This document shows, piece by piece, positions 51,258-60,856 of a stretch of 64,000 nt of DNA. Positions within the stretch are counted from its first letter, which is position 1; every line of letters starts with the position of its first letter. Position numbers and translations under genes: made by a program. The DNA lies in NCBI GenBank assembly GCA_904420555.1, contig CAJFVO010000001.1:248001-312000 (forward strand), given 5' to 3'. Source of the stretch: Candidatus Heritagella intestinalis. Its GTDB lineage: Bacteria > Bacillota > Clostridia > Oscillospirales > Acutalibacteraceae. The notes beneath the pieces were generated by a model, which did not search any database, was not told the origin of the DNA, and saw nothing but the letters and a program-made list of their open reading frames with translations.

Positions 51258-52517
51258 TTAGGCCGTTTCCCGCCGGATGTCCGCCCCCACCGAAGCCAGG
51301 GCCTTTTCCACCGCCTCGTAGCCGCGGTCCAGATGATGCAGGCCGGAAAGGAGGGTGGTACCCTGGGCTCCCAGGCCCGCCACCAGCAGGGCCGCCCCGC
51401 CCCGGAGGTCCGGAGCCTGCACCGGCGCGCCGGAAAGGGCGGGAACCCCTTCCACCACCGCCACGCGGCCCTCCACCTTAATGCGGGCCCCCAAGCGCAT
51501 GAGCTCGCCGGCGTGCTTATACCGGCTTTCAAAAATATTCTCCACAAACAGGCTGGTCCCGTCCGCCAAGCAGGCCATGGCCATTACCGGGGCCTGGGCG
51601 TCTGTGGGGAAACCGGGGTACGGCATGGTGCGGACATTCCCCACGGGCCGCAGCCGCTCCGGGGCCTGAATCCAGAGGCTCTTTCCCTGGCTGCGCAGAG
51701 AACAGCCCGCCTCTTCAAACACCGGGAGCACCAGCTGCAAATGGCTGCAATCCACGTGGCGCAAAGTCAGCTCACTCCCTGTGGCCGCAGCCGCCGCCAG
51801 ATACGTGGCGGCTACAATCCGGTCGGGAATCACCTGATGCTCGCAGCCTCCCAGAGATTCTACCCCCTGGATGACGATCTCGCTCTCCCCCGCCCCGGAC
51901 ACCCTGCCGCCGCAGGCGTTGAGGAAATCCGCCAAATCACAGATTTCCGGCTCCCGGGCCGCGTTGGAGAGGATGGTGGAGCCCTCGGCGCACACCGCCG
52001 CCAGCATGACGTTTTCCGTGGCCCCTACGCTGGGAAAGGAAAGGCTGATGGGACAGCCCCGGAGGCGTCCCGGCACGCTGCACTCCAGGCAGCCGTGATC
52101 CTCCCGAATGTGCAGGCCCATTTTCCGCAGGGCCGCCAAATGCAGGTCAATGGGCCGGGGGCCCAGCTCGCAGCCGCCGGGGAAGGAAAGCCGCGCTTTT
52201 CCCAGACGGGACACCACCGCTCCCAAAAACACAATGGAGGAACGCATTTCCCGCATGAGGTTTTCCGGGATTTCATCCCCGCTGAGGGTGGATGAGTCAA
52301 TGGTCAGCGTGTGGCCCTCCCGGCGGACCCGGCAGCCCAGGGTGCGCAGAATCCGCACCGCCGTGTCCACGTCCGAAAGCAACGGGCAGTTATGTAAAAC
52401 CGCCTCCGATTTGCATAAAAGAGACGCTGCCAGCAAAGGCAGGGTACTGTTTTTTGCCCCATGGACCGATATTTCCCCAGAAAGTTTCCCGGGGCCCTGG
52501 ATGCGCAGAACTTCCAA
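51258..52517 (-). CDS. murA: UDP-N-acetylglucosamine 1-carboxyvinyltransferase
   Basis: First committed step of peptidoglycan synthesis, about 419 residues. The N-terminus LRIQGPGKLSGEISVHGAKN holds the substrate Lys-Asn, and the catalytic Cys (fosfomycin target) is intact in GGCELGPRPIDLH. Other landmarks are VGATENVMLAA and PYPGFPTDAQAP. The likely start is TTG 52517, eight bases after AAAGGG; TTG 52523 or ATG 52547 are alternatives. It lies between murG and divIB. Confidence 0.94.
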   Translation of the reverse strand: MEVLRIQGPGKLSGEISVHGAKNSTLPLLAASLLCKSEAVLHNCPLLSDVDTAVRILRTLGCRVRREGHTLTIDSSTLSGDEIPENLMREMRSSIVFLGAVVSRLGKARLSFPGGCELGPRPIDLHLAALRKMGLHIREDHGCLECSVPGRLRGCPISLSFPSVGATENVMLAAVCAEGSTILSNAAREPEICDLADFLNACGGRVSGAGESEIVIQGVESLGGCEHQVIPDRIVAATYLAAAAATGSELTLRHVDCSHLQLVLPVFEEAGCSLRSQGKSLWIQAPERLRPVGNVRTMPYPGFPTDAQAPVMAMACLADGTSLFVENIFESRYKHAGELMRLGARIKVEGRVAVVEGVPALSGAPVQAPDLRGGAALLVAGLGAQGTTLLSGLHHLDRGYEAVEKALASVGADIRRETA

Positions 52518-52604
52518 CGTCAACACCCTTTCTCCCGTGATTTCCATTGCTTTCCATAGTATGCGTTGGAAACACAAAGGGTGAAACCCTGGAAACTGGC
52601 CGAT

Positions 52605-53738
52605 TCAGCGGGCGTTTTTGGATTCCCGGAGGACCTGGTGCATCACCTTGACAATCCGGGGGCAGGCGTCGGAAATGGACATTTCAGCGGCATGACGCCC
52701 CAGCTCCCGGGCGCCGCCGGGCCTGGAGAAGATTTCCTCTACCTTCTGCCACAGCAGCTCCCCGGTGAGGTCCTTTTCCTCAATGAGCACCGCCGCTCCC
52801 CGGTTTACCAGGGCCATGGCGTTGTGGTACTGGTGGTTTTCCGCCACATTGGGAGAGGGAATCAGGATGGAGCCCTTCCCCTGGGCCTGGAGCTCGCTGA
52901 GGGTGATGGCCCCGGCCCGGCAGATGACCAAATCCGCCGCCGCCATGCACTGGGGCATGTTGTCGATGTACTCCCGCAGGGAGATAAAGGGGTATTCCTC
53001 CAAATCCAGGCCCTTTTCCTTTAAGAGGGCAGGCATCCATTTGGAATACTGGCCATAGCCGTGGATGTGCTGGTATTTCCCCGTGCGGGCGCTGCGCACC
53101 AGCAGGTCTGCCACTGCCTCGTTGATGCTTCTGGCTCCCAGGCTGCCGCCAAAGGAGAGAATCAAAGGCCGGGCGTCCAGCCCCAGCAGCCGGCGGGAAT
53201 CCTCCCGGTCTGCCCGGAGAAGCTCCTGCCGCACCGGGTTGCCGGTGAGGACACAGCGGGCCCCCCTGTCAAAGTGCTGCTGGGCGTCCGCCACCGCCAG
53301 CATGACCCGGCTGGCTTTTTTAGCCAGCATTTTGTTGGTAATCCCGGGATAGGCATTCTGCTCGTGAATAACGGCGGGAACCCCCAGCTTCATGGCCTCC
53401 CGAATCACCGGGCCGCTGACATAGCCGCCGGTGCCCACGCAGATATCCGGCTGGAATTCCCGGATAATCTTCCGGGCCTGCCGGGTGGAGGTGACCACCC
53501 GCACCAGGGTCTGGGCGTTGCGCTTCAGGTTCTGAAGGCTCAGCTTCCGCTGGAAGCCGGAAATCCGCACGCTCCGAAAAGCAAACCCCGCCGCAGGGAC
53601 CAGGCGCTCTTCCATGCCGCCCTTGTTCCCCACATACAGAATCTCCGTGTCCGGCTCCTTCTCCCGCAAATATCCGGCAATGGCCAAGGCCGGGTTGATA
53701 TGGCCGGCAGTGCCGCCCCCTGCAAACAGTACTCTCAT
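52605..53738 (-). CDS. murG: UDP-GlcNAc:lipid I N-acetylglucosaminyltransferase
   Basis: GT-B enzyme of 377 residues that converts lipid I to lipid II on the inner membrane face. Motifs FAGGGTAGHINPALAI, CVGTGGYVSGPV, HEQNAYPGITNK, LSFGGSLGARSINEAV and CRAGAITLSELQAQGKGSILIP are all present. Standard length and start (ATG 53738). Confidence 0.97.
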   Translation of the reverse strand: MRVLFAGGGTAGHINPALAIAGYLREKEPDTEILYVGNKGGMEERLVPAAGFAFRSVRISGFQRKLSLQNLKRNAQTLVRVVTSTRQARKIIREFQPDICVGTGGYVSGPVIREAMKLGVPAVIHEQNAYPGITNKMLAKKASRVMLAVADAQQHFDRGARCVLTGNPVRQELLRADREDSRRLLGLDARPLILSFGGSLGARSINEAVADLLVRSARTGKYQHIHGYGQYSKWMPALLKEKGLDLEEYPFISLREYIDNMPQCMAAADLVICRAGAITLSELQAQGKGSILIPSPNVAENHQYHNAMALVNRGAAVLIEEKDLTGELLWQKVEEIFSRPGGARELGRHAAEMSISDACPRIVKVMHQVLRESKNAR

Positions 53739-53812
53739 ACACGCGCGGGCAGTAAAACCCGCATTCCCCCTTTATCCCTTAATTTTAGCAGAAAGCCCCT
53801 TCCGGGGCCAAA

Positions 53813-55135
53813 CTACACTTTATCCACATTGGATGTTCGCGAAATAGACAAGACCACGCCCATCTGGGCCAGCAGCATCACCAAAGAGGTGCCGCCATAG
53901 CTGAAGAACGGCAGGCTGATACCCGTATTGGGAATGGTGTTGGTCACCACACAGATATTGAGGATGGCCTGGATTCCCACCTGGGCTGTGAGCCCAATGC
54001 CCAGGAGCGTGCCGAATTTATCCTTGGCTCCCAGGGAGATGACGATTCCCCGCCAGATAAGCAGGGCAAACAGCAGGATCACCAGCAGGGCGCCCACAAA
54101 GCCCAGCTCCTCGCAGACCACCGCAAAAATAAAGTCGTTTTCCGGCTCAGGCAGATAGAGGTATTTCTGCCGGGACTGGGCCAGGCCCACCCCCAGCAGC
54201 TGGCCGGAACCGATAGCCATCAGGGACTGCCGGGTCTGCCAGGTATCCACCCCCTCGGGCGGGTTAAAGGGGTCCAGCCAGCCCTGGATGCGCAGCTCTG
54301 CATAGGAAAACATATCGGTGAAAAAGTACAGGTAAGCGGCCGCCCCTGCCAGCGCCACAAGCGCTACAAAGAACCACCGCAGCCGCACGCCTCCCACAAA
54401 AAGCATAACGCCGGAAATCGCCACCAGGATAATGGCGGCGGAGATGTGGGGCTCCATCACCACCAGGCCGGCTATCAGCCCCAAAATCAGCACATAGGGC
54501 AGCACCCCATAGCGGAAGGTCTCCATTTTGTCGTAGTTAATGGAGATGAGATGGGCAAAAATCAGCACCAGGGCAAACTTGGCAATCTCGGAGGGCTGGA
54601 AGTTAATGGGCCCCAAATACAGCCACCGGTAGGTGCCGTTAATCCGGGGCACCAAGGCCGTCCCCCGGAGGAGGAGCACCGCCAGCAGCATGGCTATGGT
54701 AATGAGCAGCACCAGAAAGGCGAACTTGTGGAGATGATGGTAATCAAAATAGGAAATCACCAGCATCAGCACGCATCCCAGGGCCGCAAAGCACATCTGC
54801 GGAACAATATAGGAATAGCTGTTGCCGTCCTCCGAATTAAAGTAGGAGGTGGCAAAGCTGGCGGAAAACAGCATCACCAGCCCGAAAACCAGCAGGCTCA
54901 AAAGGATATAGAGGAACACCCGGTCCACGCCGCCGCGGACAGAAAAGACCTTGAACTTTTTCCGGACCCGCTTTACCGTGGCTTTGGGCGAAAACAGGGA
55001 AACCTTCCCTGACGGGATGGTGGCGCCCGCCGGGCTCACGGCTGCCGCCGAAGGCCTGCCGCTGCGGCCCCCTGCCGCAGTCTCCCGGCGGACTGCCCTC
55101 TTCTTGGCGCCTCTGGGTATTTTCTGCTTTCTCAT
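53813..55135 (-). CDS. ftsW: SEDS glycosyltransferase FtsW
   Basis: 440 residues, about ten TM segments. It polymerises lipid II at the septum with its partner class B PBP. Typical elements are LLVFGLVMLFSASF, the loop LGPINFQPSEIAKFALV with the catalytic Asp/Glu region, and ISLPFFSYGGTSL near the C-terminus. A basic, Pro/Ala/Lys-rich cytoplasmic extension of about 70 residues precedes the first TM. ATG 55135 follows GGAGGGGG. Confidence 0.95.
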   Translation of the reverse strand: MRKQKIPRGAKKRAVRRETAAGGRSGRPSAAAVSPAGATIPSGKVSLFSPKATVKRVRKKFKVFSVRGGVDRVFLYILLSLLVFGLVMLFSASFATSYFNSEDGNSYSYIVPQMCFAALGCVLMLVISYFDYHHLHKFAFLVLLITIAMLLAVLLLRGTALVPRINGTYRWLYLGPINFQPSEIAKFALVLIFAHLISINYDKMETFRYGVLPYVLILGLIAGLVVMEPHISAAIILVAISGVMLFVGGVRLRWFFVALVALAGAAAYLYFFTDMFSYAELRIQGWLDPFNPPEGVDTWQTRQSLMAIGSGQLLGVGLAQSRQKYLYLPEPENDFIFAVVCEELGFVGALLVILLFALLIWRGIVISLGAKDKFGTLLGIGLTAQVGIQAILNICVVTNTIPNTGISLPFFSYGGTSLVMLLAQMGVVLSISRTSNVDKV

Positions 55136-55213
55136 AAGCCTTCCCCCTCCTTTACTGCTCCGTCAGGCTTTCGGGGAACCCTCCCCGGATGGAATATGGG
55201 TTAGTATGCACTG

Positions 55214-56215
55214 TCAGACCCCAAAGAATACCAGCAGCAGGGCAATGGCGCCGCCCACCGCTGTAATCAGGCTGAACACCAGGCAAATCTTCATTTCGCT
55301 CCAGCCGCACATCTCAAAGTGATGGTGGATAGGGCTCATTTTAAACAGGCGCTTGCCGTGGGTCAGCTTGAAATAACTCACCTGCAGCACCACGGAAAGG
55401 ATCTCCATAAAGTAGACAATCCCCAGGGGCAGCAGCAAAATGGGCAGGTTCAGGCCAAAGGCCAGGGCGCACACCATGCCTCCCAAAAACAGGGAGCCGG
55501 TATCCCCCATAAACACCTTGGCGGGATTGAAGTTCCACACCAAGAAGCCCATGCAGGCCGCAGCCGCAGCCACTGCCATAATGCTCATGCTGAAGGCGTT
55601 CATCACGCCGGCAATCACCATGAGGAAAATGCACACAAAGAAGGTGACCGAAGCGTTGAGGCCGTCAATGCCGTCGGTGAAGTTCACCGCATTGACCACG
55701 CCCACAATGAGGATGGCCGCCAGAATCCAGTAGCCCCAGCCCAGGTCTACCTCCCCCACAAAGGGGATGATGGTGGAGCTTTTTCCCCCAGCCAGCCAGA
55801 CGGAAACCAGGTAGGCCGCCGCCACGGCAAATTGCAGCACCAGCTTCTGCAGCTCTGTGAGGCCCAGGTTGCGCTTTTTGACTACCTTGATATAGTCGTC
55901 CATAAAGCCCACCAGCCCAAAGGCCAGGGCCATGCCCAGGCCGCCAAACAGGCGCACCTTCATCAGCAGGGTCTCGTCATATACGTTGGCGTAGTACAGG
56001 GGGATGCATACCGCTATGGCCACCACAATGCCGATGATGAACATCAGGCCGCCCATGGTGGGGGTCCCCTGCTTTTTCATGTGCCACTGGGGCCCTTCTT
56101 CCCGGATGGTCTGCCCAAAGTGCAGCTTATGCAGGAAGGGGATCATCCATTTTCCCAAAAGCGCGGTTACGCCGAAGGCGATGACAGCCGCCAGCAATGT
56201 CCAGATTGTGTTCAT
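55214..56215 (-). CDS. mraY: Phospho-MurNAc-pentapeptide transferase
   Basis: 333 residues, ten TM segments. It makes lipid I from UDP-MurNAc-pentapeptide and undecaprenyl phosphate. The catalytic Asp pair appears in GFMDDYIKV, the third Asp in NFTDGIDGL, and MGDTGSLFLGG and the His-rich loop SPIHHHFE are conserved. Standard length. murE and murF, which often precede it, are not here. Confidence 0.97.
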   Translation of the reverse strand: MNTIWTLLAAVIAFGVTALLGKWMIPFLHKLHFGQTIREEGPQWHMKKQGTPTMGGLMFIIGIVVAIAVCIPLYYANVYDETLLMKVRLFGGLGMALAFGLVGFMDDYIKVVKKRNLGLTELQKLVLQFAVAAAYLVSVWLAGGKSSTIIPFVGEVDLGWGYWILAAILIVGVVNAVNFTDGIDGLNASVTFFVCIFLMVIAGVMNAFSMSIMAVAAAAACMGFLVWNFNPAKVFMGDTGSLFLGGMVCALAFGLNLPILLLPLGIVYFMEILSVVLQVSYFKLTHGKRLFKMSPIHHHFEMCGWSEMKICLVFSLITAVGGAIALLLVFFGV

Positions 56216-56354
56216 ATGTTTTCTCCACCTTACCTTTCCGGCAGGAAGCCCGCCGGAAGTTTTCTTTTCGGCGCACCCTCACAGGAGCCCGATTCAGGTA
56301 TACAGTATAGCACAAAACCGCGCCTTTTTACAGCCGATTTTTGAAAAACGGCTT

Positions 56355-58592
56355 CTATTGTACCTGGTCCACTTCAATAAAGCCCACGGTAATCACCGTT
56401 CCGGGCCGCACCTTGGTCCCTTCCGCTATATCCTGGGTCTGGGAAACCGGGTTGCTGCTGGTCAGGGCCGCGCCGGTAACCCGTATCTGGATGCCGGCAT
56501 TGGCCGCCGCCTCATTGGCCGCCGACAGGGACATGCCTGTCAGGTCCGGCACAGTGACGGTTTCCTCCTTGCTGTCCTCATCGGTATACAGGACGATGGA
56601 ACCGCCCTGGGGAATGGACTCGCCAAAGGCGGGAATCTGCTCCAGCACCGTGCCGCCGCTTCCCTTGACCGTCACGCTGAGGCCCGCGTCACCGGCGGCC
56701 TTCTCTGCTTCTTCCACGGTCATGCCGGTAACAGAGGGCGTGGTGGTGTCGATTTTCTCCAGCTCCTCCTCGGTATACTGGCGCTCCACGCCCAGATATT
56801 CCAGAATCTGCTCCATGCACTTGGCAAAGGTGGGGCCTGCCACAGAGCCGCCGTAATAGTTGATGCTGGGGTCCGGCTCATCGTAATAAATCAAGAGGGC
56901 AATTTCCGGGTCGTCCGCCGGGGCAAAGCCGCAATAGGAAGCGATATAGTGCTTCTTGGTCTTATCCAGGTTATCCTCCAGAATCTTCTGAGAGGTACCG
57001 GTCTTGCCGCAGATCCGGTAGCCGGCGATATAGCCGCTCTTTGCAGTGCCTTGTGTGGCGTTGGTGTTGAGAATCTTCACCATGCGCTCCGAGGTGTCCG
57101 TGGAGATAACCTGGCGCTTATAGCTGGTATCCGCTGTCATGACGATATTCCCGTCGGCGTCCACCATGTGGTCCACCACATGGGGCTGCACCAGATAGCC
57201 GCCGTTGGCCACTGCACAGGCCGCCGCCAGCATATGGATAGGGGTGATGCTGAAGTTCTGGCCGAAGGATTCCGTAGCCAGCTCCATGGGGTTCAGCTGG
57301 TCCGCCGTATAATAAATGGTGGAAGCCTCGCCGGGCAGGTCAATGCCGGTTTTCTCCGTAAAGCCAAAGGCCTCAAAATATTTGAAGAAGCGCTCAGCGC
57401 CCAGCTCCTGGCCCAGGTGGACAAAGAAGGGGTTGCAGGAGTTGCACAAACCCTCCACAAAGGTCTGGGTGCCGTGGCCATAGGCCCAGCAGTTGATGTA
57501 CTGGCCGGTGCCTTCTACCAGATAGGAGTGGTTGCAGGTGAAGGTGCTCTCTTCCGAAACAATGCCCTCCTCCATAGCCATGGAGCCGGTGCACATCTTA
57601 AAGACCGAACCGGGATAGTAGGTATCGCTGACCGCCTTGTTCCGCCACTGCTTCTGCAGGGCGTTGGAGGTCGCCTGGTCTTTTACCGCCTTCTCTTCCT
57701 CTGTCCCTTCCGGCATAGCCTCGATTTCCTTGGCCACTTCCTCATCTACAATGGTCCAGGGGTCGTTGGGGTCATAGTCTCCCTTGGTGGCCAGGCCCAG
57801 GATGGCGCCGGTCTTGACATTCATGGCAATGGCGCAGGCGCCGTTGGCCACGTTGAAATTCTCGATGCCCTCTTCCAGCCCCTCTTCCAAAAAGTGCTGG
57901 ATGCCCTCGTCAATGGTCAGCACCAGGTCATAGCCGTCCTCGGCCTCCACCCGCTGCTCATACTGGAAGGGCATATCCGTACCCACTGCGTTTTTGGCGG
58001 TGACCAGCCGCCCGGCTGTGCCGCTGAGCTCCGTATCATACTGGTATTCCAGGCCGGAAAGGCCGGTATTATCCGTGCCTACAAAGCCCAGCACCGGGCC
58101 CATAAAGTTGCCATAGGGGTAATAGCGCTTGTAATCCGTAATGAGCTGCACGCCCCGGCTGATGTCGTTCTCCTCCAAAAAGGCCAGAATTTCATCCTTG
58201 ACGTCGTTCTCCACCTTGCGCTTAACATAGGTGAAATAGGTATCCTTGTCTGCCAGCTCCTGCACCTCGGATTCCTCCATGTCCAGAATCTCTGCCAGGC
58301 CGCGGACCAGGGTGGTCTTATCCTCTTCTTCTATGTAAGCCGGTTCCAGGGCCACCGTCCAGACACTGGCGCTTTGGGCCAGCACTTTGCCGTTGCGGTC
58401 ATAGATGGTGCCCCGCTCCGCGCTGAGGGTGGTGGGCTGCAGGCTCTGGTCGATGGCGGCGCGCTTCAGCTCTTCCCCATCCACTAATTGCAGGCGGATC
58501 AGGTTAAAGATCACAATTCCAAAAGCAATCGCCATGACGATCATCACCGTCAGCGTACGCCTCCACATACGGACAGTCGTTCCTTTTGCCAT
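56355..58592 (-). CDS. FtsI/SpoVD-type class B PBP with two PASTA domains
   Basis: 745 residues. N-terminal TM (TVMIVMAIAFGIVIFNLI), dimerisation domain starting ERGTIYDRNGKVLAQ, and transpeptidase domain with SVFK, SCN and KTGTS. Two C-terminal PASTA repeats (TPSVTGMTVEEA and VTVPDLTGMSLSAANEA) bind wall or beta-lactam-like ligands. It could serve vegetative septation (FtsI/PBP2B) or the spore cortex (SpoVD); the sequence does not decide. ATG 58592 follows GGAGG. A terminator-like stem precedes it. Confidence 0.93.
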   Translation of the reverse strand: MAKGTTVRMWRRTLTVMIVMAIAFGIVIFNLIRLQLVDGEELKRAAIDQSLQPTTLSAERGTIYDRNGKVLAQSASVWTVALEPAYIEEEDKTTLVRGLAEILDMEESEVQELADKDTYFTYVKRKVENDVKDEILAFLEENDISRGVQLITDYKRYYPYGNFMGPVLGFVGTDNTGLSGLEYQYDTELSGTAGRLVTAKNAVGTDMPFQYEQRVEAEDGYDLVLTIDEGIQHFLEEGLEEGIENFNVANGACAIAMNVKTGAILGLATKGDYDPNDPWTIVDEEVAKEIEAMPEGTEEEKAVKDQATSNALQKQWRNKAVSDTYYPGSVFKMCTGSMAMEEGIVSEESTFTCNHSYLVEGTGQYINCWAYGHGTQTFVEGLCNSCNPFFVHLGQELGAERFFKYFEAFGFTEKTGIDLPGEASTIYYTADQLNPMELATESFGQNFSITPIHMLAAACAVANGGYLVQPHVVDHMVDADGNIVMTADTSYKRQVISTDTSERMVKILNTNATQGTAKSGYIAGYRICGKTGTSQKILEDNLDKTKKHYIASYCGFAPADDPEIALLIYYDEPDPSINYYGGSVAGPTFAKCMEQILEYLGVERQYTEEELEKIDTTTPSVTGMTVEEAEKAAGDAGLSVTVKGSGGTVLEQIPAFGESIPQGGSIVLYTDEDSKEETVTVPDLTGMSLSAANEAAANAGIQIRVTGAALTSSNPVSQTQDIAEGTKVRPGTVITVGFIEVDQVQ

Positions 58593-58637
58593 AATTGTAT
58601 CCTCCGTTGCAGCCGGACACACCCGGCCTTTTGTAGC

Positions 58638-58675
58638 AAAAAGGAGAGCGAAAGCTTTTCGGCTTCACTCTCTCC
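58638..58675 (-). terminator. Terminator-like hairpin inside the division cluster
   Basis: Stem of about 13 pairs (58643-58655 with 58661-58675, small bulge) followed on the minus strand by TTTTT, in the 136-bp gap between the ftsL-like gene and the PBP gene. It could reduce read-through into the PBP and downstream genes. Confidence 0.65.
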
Positions 58676-58728
58676 CTTTCAAACAGGGGGCTTTTCCCCT
58701 TTATTTCATATGCGTCTTTCCTGCCGCT

Positions 58729-59262
58729 TTATGCCAGAAGCCCCTGGAAAAAGGCCCAGATCTGGTCCAGCAGGCTGCCGCTGCCGCCCGGCTGCACCAC
58801 GCTGCCCTGATCCCCTTCCGTCAGGGTGATATAGGTTACCTGGTTCTTCCCGATTTTCCCCATCCCAAGCTGCTCGGAAGCAAACTCCTCCACATCGCTG
58901 AGGGTCATGCTGGAGCTGGCCCGCATCTGCAGCTGGGTGTGGGTGCTCTCCGCCTGGGAAAGCTGCGCCTCGGCCTGGGTAATCTGGGTGGTGAGCTCGT
59001 TGAGCTGCACCTGGTTGAACACCACACTGCCGATAATCGTCAGCATCAGGGTCAGGACGCAGACTACCCCCACTGCCCGCAGGGAATGGGGATGGCGGCG
59101 GCGATTGCGCTCCAGCTCCTTCTTGGGCAGCTCGATGACGTTATTCCGGTTTTGCTGCTTCTTTGAGGGCTTCGCCGCAGGCTGCCCTCCTACCTCCACC
59201 CGCAAGGGGCGAGACTCAAAGAAAGAAAGGTCGTATGCTTCTGTACGGTTGCGCAAAGCCAA
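58729..59262 (-). CDS. ftsL: FtsL/DivIC-like septum protein
   Basis: About 177 residues. A charged cytoplasmic N-terminus of roughly 70 residues is followed by one TM (VGVVCVLTLMLTIIGSVVF) and a coiled-coil (QLNELTTQITQAEAQLSQAE), then ASEQLGMGKI, a pattern shared by FtsL and DivIC. Position between rsmH and ftsI matches ftsL. GTG 59271 is only one base from the Shine-Dalgarno; TTG 59262 has better spacing. Confidence 0.83.
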   Translation of the reverse strand: MALRNRTEAYDLSFFESRPLRVEVGGQPAAKPSKKQQNRNNVIELPKKELERNRRRHPHSLRAVGVVCVLTLMLTIIGSVVFNQVQLNELTTQITQAEAQLSQAESTHTQLQMRASSSMTLSDVEEFASEQLGMGKIGKNQVTYITLTEGDQGSVVQPGGSGSLLDQIWAFFQGLLA

Positions 59263-59288
59263 TGGTTCCACTCTCCTCGCTGATTATT

Positions 59289-60242
59289 TTACTCTGCCGG
59301 CTCCTGCACGGCTTTTGTGCATACACGGAGCCTGGCGCTTCGTGCCCGGGGGTTCTCTGCCAGCTCCTTTTCCGAAGGCGCCAGCCCCTTTTTATAAAGA
59401 AGTTCTGCCTGGGGCTTTCTGCCGCAGACGCACACCGGAAAATCCGGCGGGCAGATGCATCCCGTGCACCAATCGTTCATCCGTTTTTTTACCATGCGGT
59501 CTTCCAGGGAATGGAAGGTAATGACCGCCAGCCTTCCGCCGGGCCGCAGCAGGGAAAACGCCGCGTCCAGCCCCTCCGAAAGCCTGTCCAGCTCCCCGTT
59601 GGTGGCAATCCGCAGGGCCTGGAAGGTCTTGCGGGCCGGATGCCCCGGCTCCCGCCGGACTGCCGCCGGCACTGCCTGCCGGACAATATCCGCCAGCTGC
59701 AGAGTTGTGCGGATAGGCTCGGTTTCCCGGGCCGCCGCAATGGCCTTGGCAATCCGCACCGCGTTTTTGTCCTCGCCATACCGGCTGATGATTTCTGCTA
59801 ATTTCTGCCAAGACAGGGTGTTGACCAAATCCGCCGCGGTAGGACCCTCCTGGCTCATCCGCATATCTAAGGGGGCGTCAGCATGGTAGGAAAACCCCCG
59901 CTCCGGCGTATCCAGCTGATAGGAGGACACCCCGATATCCAGCAGCACCCCGTCTACCTCCCGGATGCCGCAGCCAGCAGCGATTTCGCCCATTTGGGAA
60001 AAATTGCCCCGCCGGATTACCGACCCGGGATACCGGGAAAGCCGCTCTGTGCAGGCGGCAATGGCGTCCGGGTCCTGGTCAATGGACAGGAGCCTTCCGG
60101 TGGTGAGGCGCTGCAAAATGGCCTCACTGTGGCCGCCGCCGCCGGCGGTCCCGTCGATATACGTCCCCTCCGGCCGGATCGCCAGAGAGTCAATGGTCTC
60201 CTGAAAGAGCACCGGTTTATGTACAAAATGAACAGGTTCCAT
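59289..60242 (-). CDS. rsmH: 16S rRNA (cytosine1402-N4)-methyltransferase
   Basis: 317 residues. SAM-dependent rRNA methyltransferase usually second in the division cluster. Seen are HKPVLFQETIDSLAI, IDGTAGGGGHS (SAM site), GVLLDIGVSSYQLD, LRIATNGELD and ITFHSLEDRMVK. ATG 60242 is six bases after AGGGGG; the TTG six bases upstream overlaps that site. Confidence 0.96.
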   Translation of the reverse strand: MEPVHFVHKPVLFQETIDSLAIRPEGTYIDGTAGGGGHSEAILQRLTTGRLLSIDQDPDAIAACTERLSRYPGSVIRRGNFSQMGEIAAGCGIREVDGVLLDIGVSSYQLDTPERGFSYHADAPLDMRMSQEGPTAADLVNTLSWQKLAEIISRYGEDKNAVRIAKAIAAARETEPIRTTLQLADIVRQAVPAAVRREPGHPARKTFQALRIATNGELDRLSEGLDAAFSLLRPGGRLAVITFHSLEDRMVKKRMNDWCTGCICPPDFPVCVCGRKPQAELLYKKGLAPSEKELAENPRARSARLRVCTKAVQEPAE

Positions 60243-60259
60243 GGCCAACCCCCTCTCTT

Positions 60260-60679
60260 TTAAAATTCCAGCAGTTCCATGGCGTCCAGGATGCTCTCCT
60301 GGGTCTGCCCTTCATTATACTGCCGCCATCTTTCCGTATCCCAAATCTCTGCCCGGGTAGCCGCACCAATGACGGTGACGTCTTTGGTAAGGCCGGCATA
60401 TTCCCGGAGCTGGGGCGGAATCAGGATTCTCCCCTGCTTGTCCGGCTCTGCCTCGCTGGCTCCCGAAAAGAAGAAGCGCTGGAGGTTCCGGGCTTTGGCA
60501 AGGGGCAGGGACGCCATCTTTTCCAGAAGGCGCTCCCATTGCTGGGAGGAAAGGACAAAAAGGCAGTCGTCCAGGCCCTTGGTGACATAGAATTTCTCAC
60601 CCAGATCCTCCCGGAACCGGGCCGGGATGGTCACCCGGCCCTTGGCGTCCATATTATGTTGAAATTCACCCATCAACAT
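60260..60679 (-). CDS. mraZ: Transcriptional regulator MraZ
   Basis: 139 residues with two AbrB-like SpoVT repeats: FQHNMDAKGRVTIPARFRE and PDKQGRILIPPQLREYAGL. MraZ binds upstream of its own cluster and modulates it. First gene of the division and wall cluster. GGAGAG precedes ATG 60679. A TGGGG-containing segment lies in its leader, but I could not define clear tandem MraZ boxes. Confidence 0.95.
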   Translation of the reverse strand: MLMGEFQHNMDAKGRVTIPARFREDLGEKFYVTKGLDDCLFVLSSQQWERLLEKMASLPLAKARNLQRFFFSGASEAEPDKQGRILIPPQLREYAGLTKDVTVIGAATRAEIWDTERWRQYNEGQTQESILDAMELLEF

Positions 60680-60774
60680 AATCGTCTCTCCTGCCTGGCA
60701 GCGGCTGGCGGATCTCCCGCATTTTTGCCACTGCTTGCTACTTTTAACCGCCTTTCCCCACCTGATATGTTCAA

Positions 60775-60803
60775 ATTATAGACGATAGCCTGCACAAATG
60801 CAA
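60775..60803 (-). promoter_or_regulatory. Promoter of the mraZ-led cluster
   Basis: TTGCAT (60798-60803), 17-bp spacer, TATAAT (60775-60780) on the minus strand, about 95 bp before mraZ. Confidence 0.7.
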
Positions 60804-60856
60804 TGGGTTTTTCAAAATTTATTATGTAAACATTTTTCGACAAAAGAAAAAAAGTG

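Noticed and set aside
56004..58487. Long plus-strand open frame opposite the FtsI/SpoVD gene
   Set aside because: Antisense shadow caused by GC-rich codon use; no ribosome binding site and no domain.
60680..60774. MraZ-box array upstream of mraZ
   Set aside because: Only one TGGGG-like element is convincing; the expected tandem repeats at fixed spacing are not seen.
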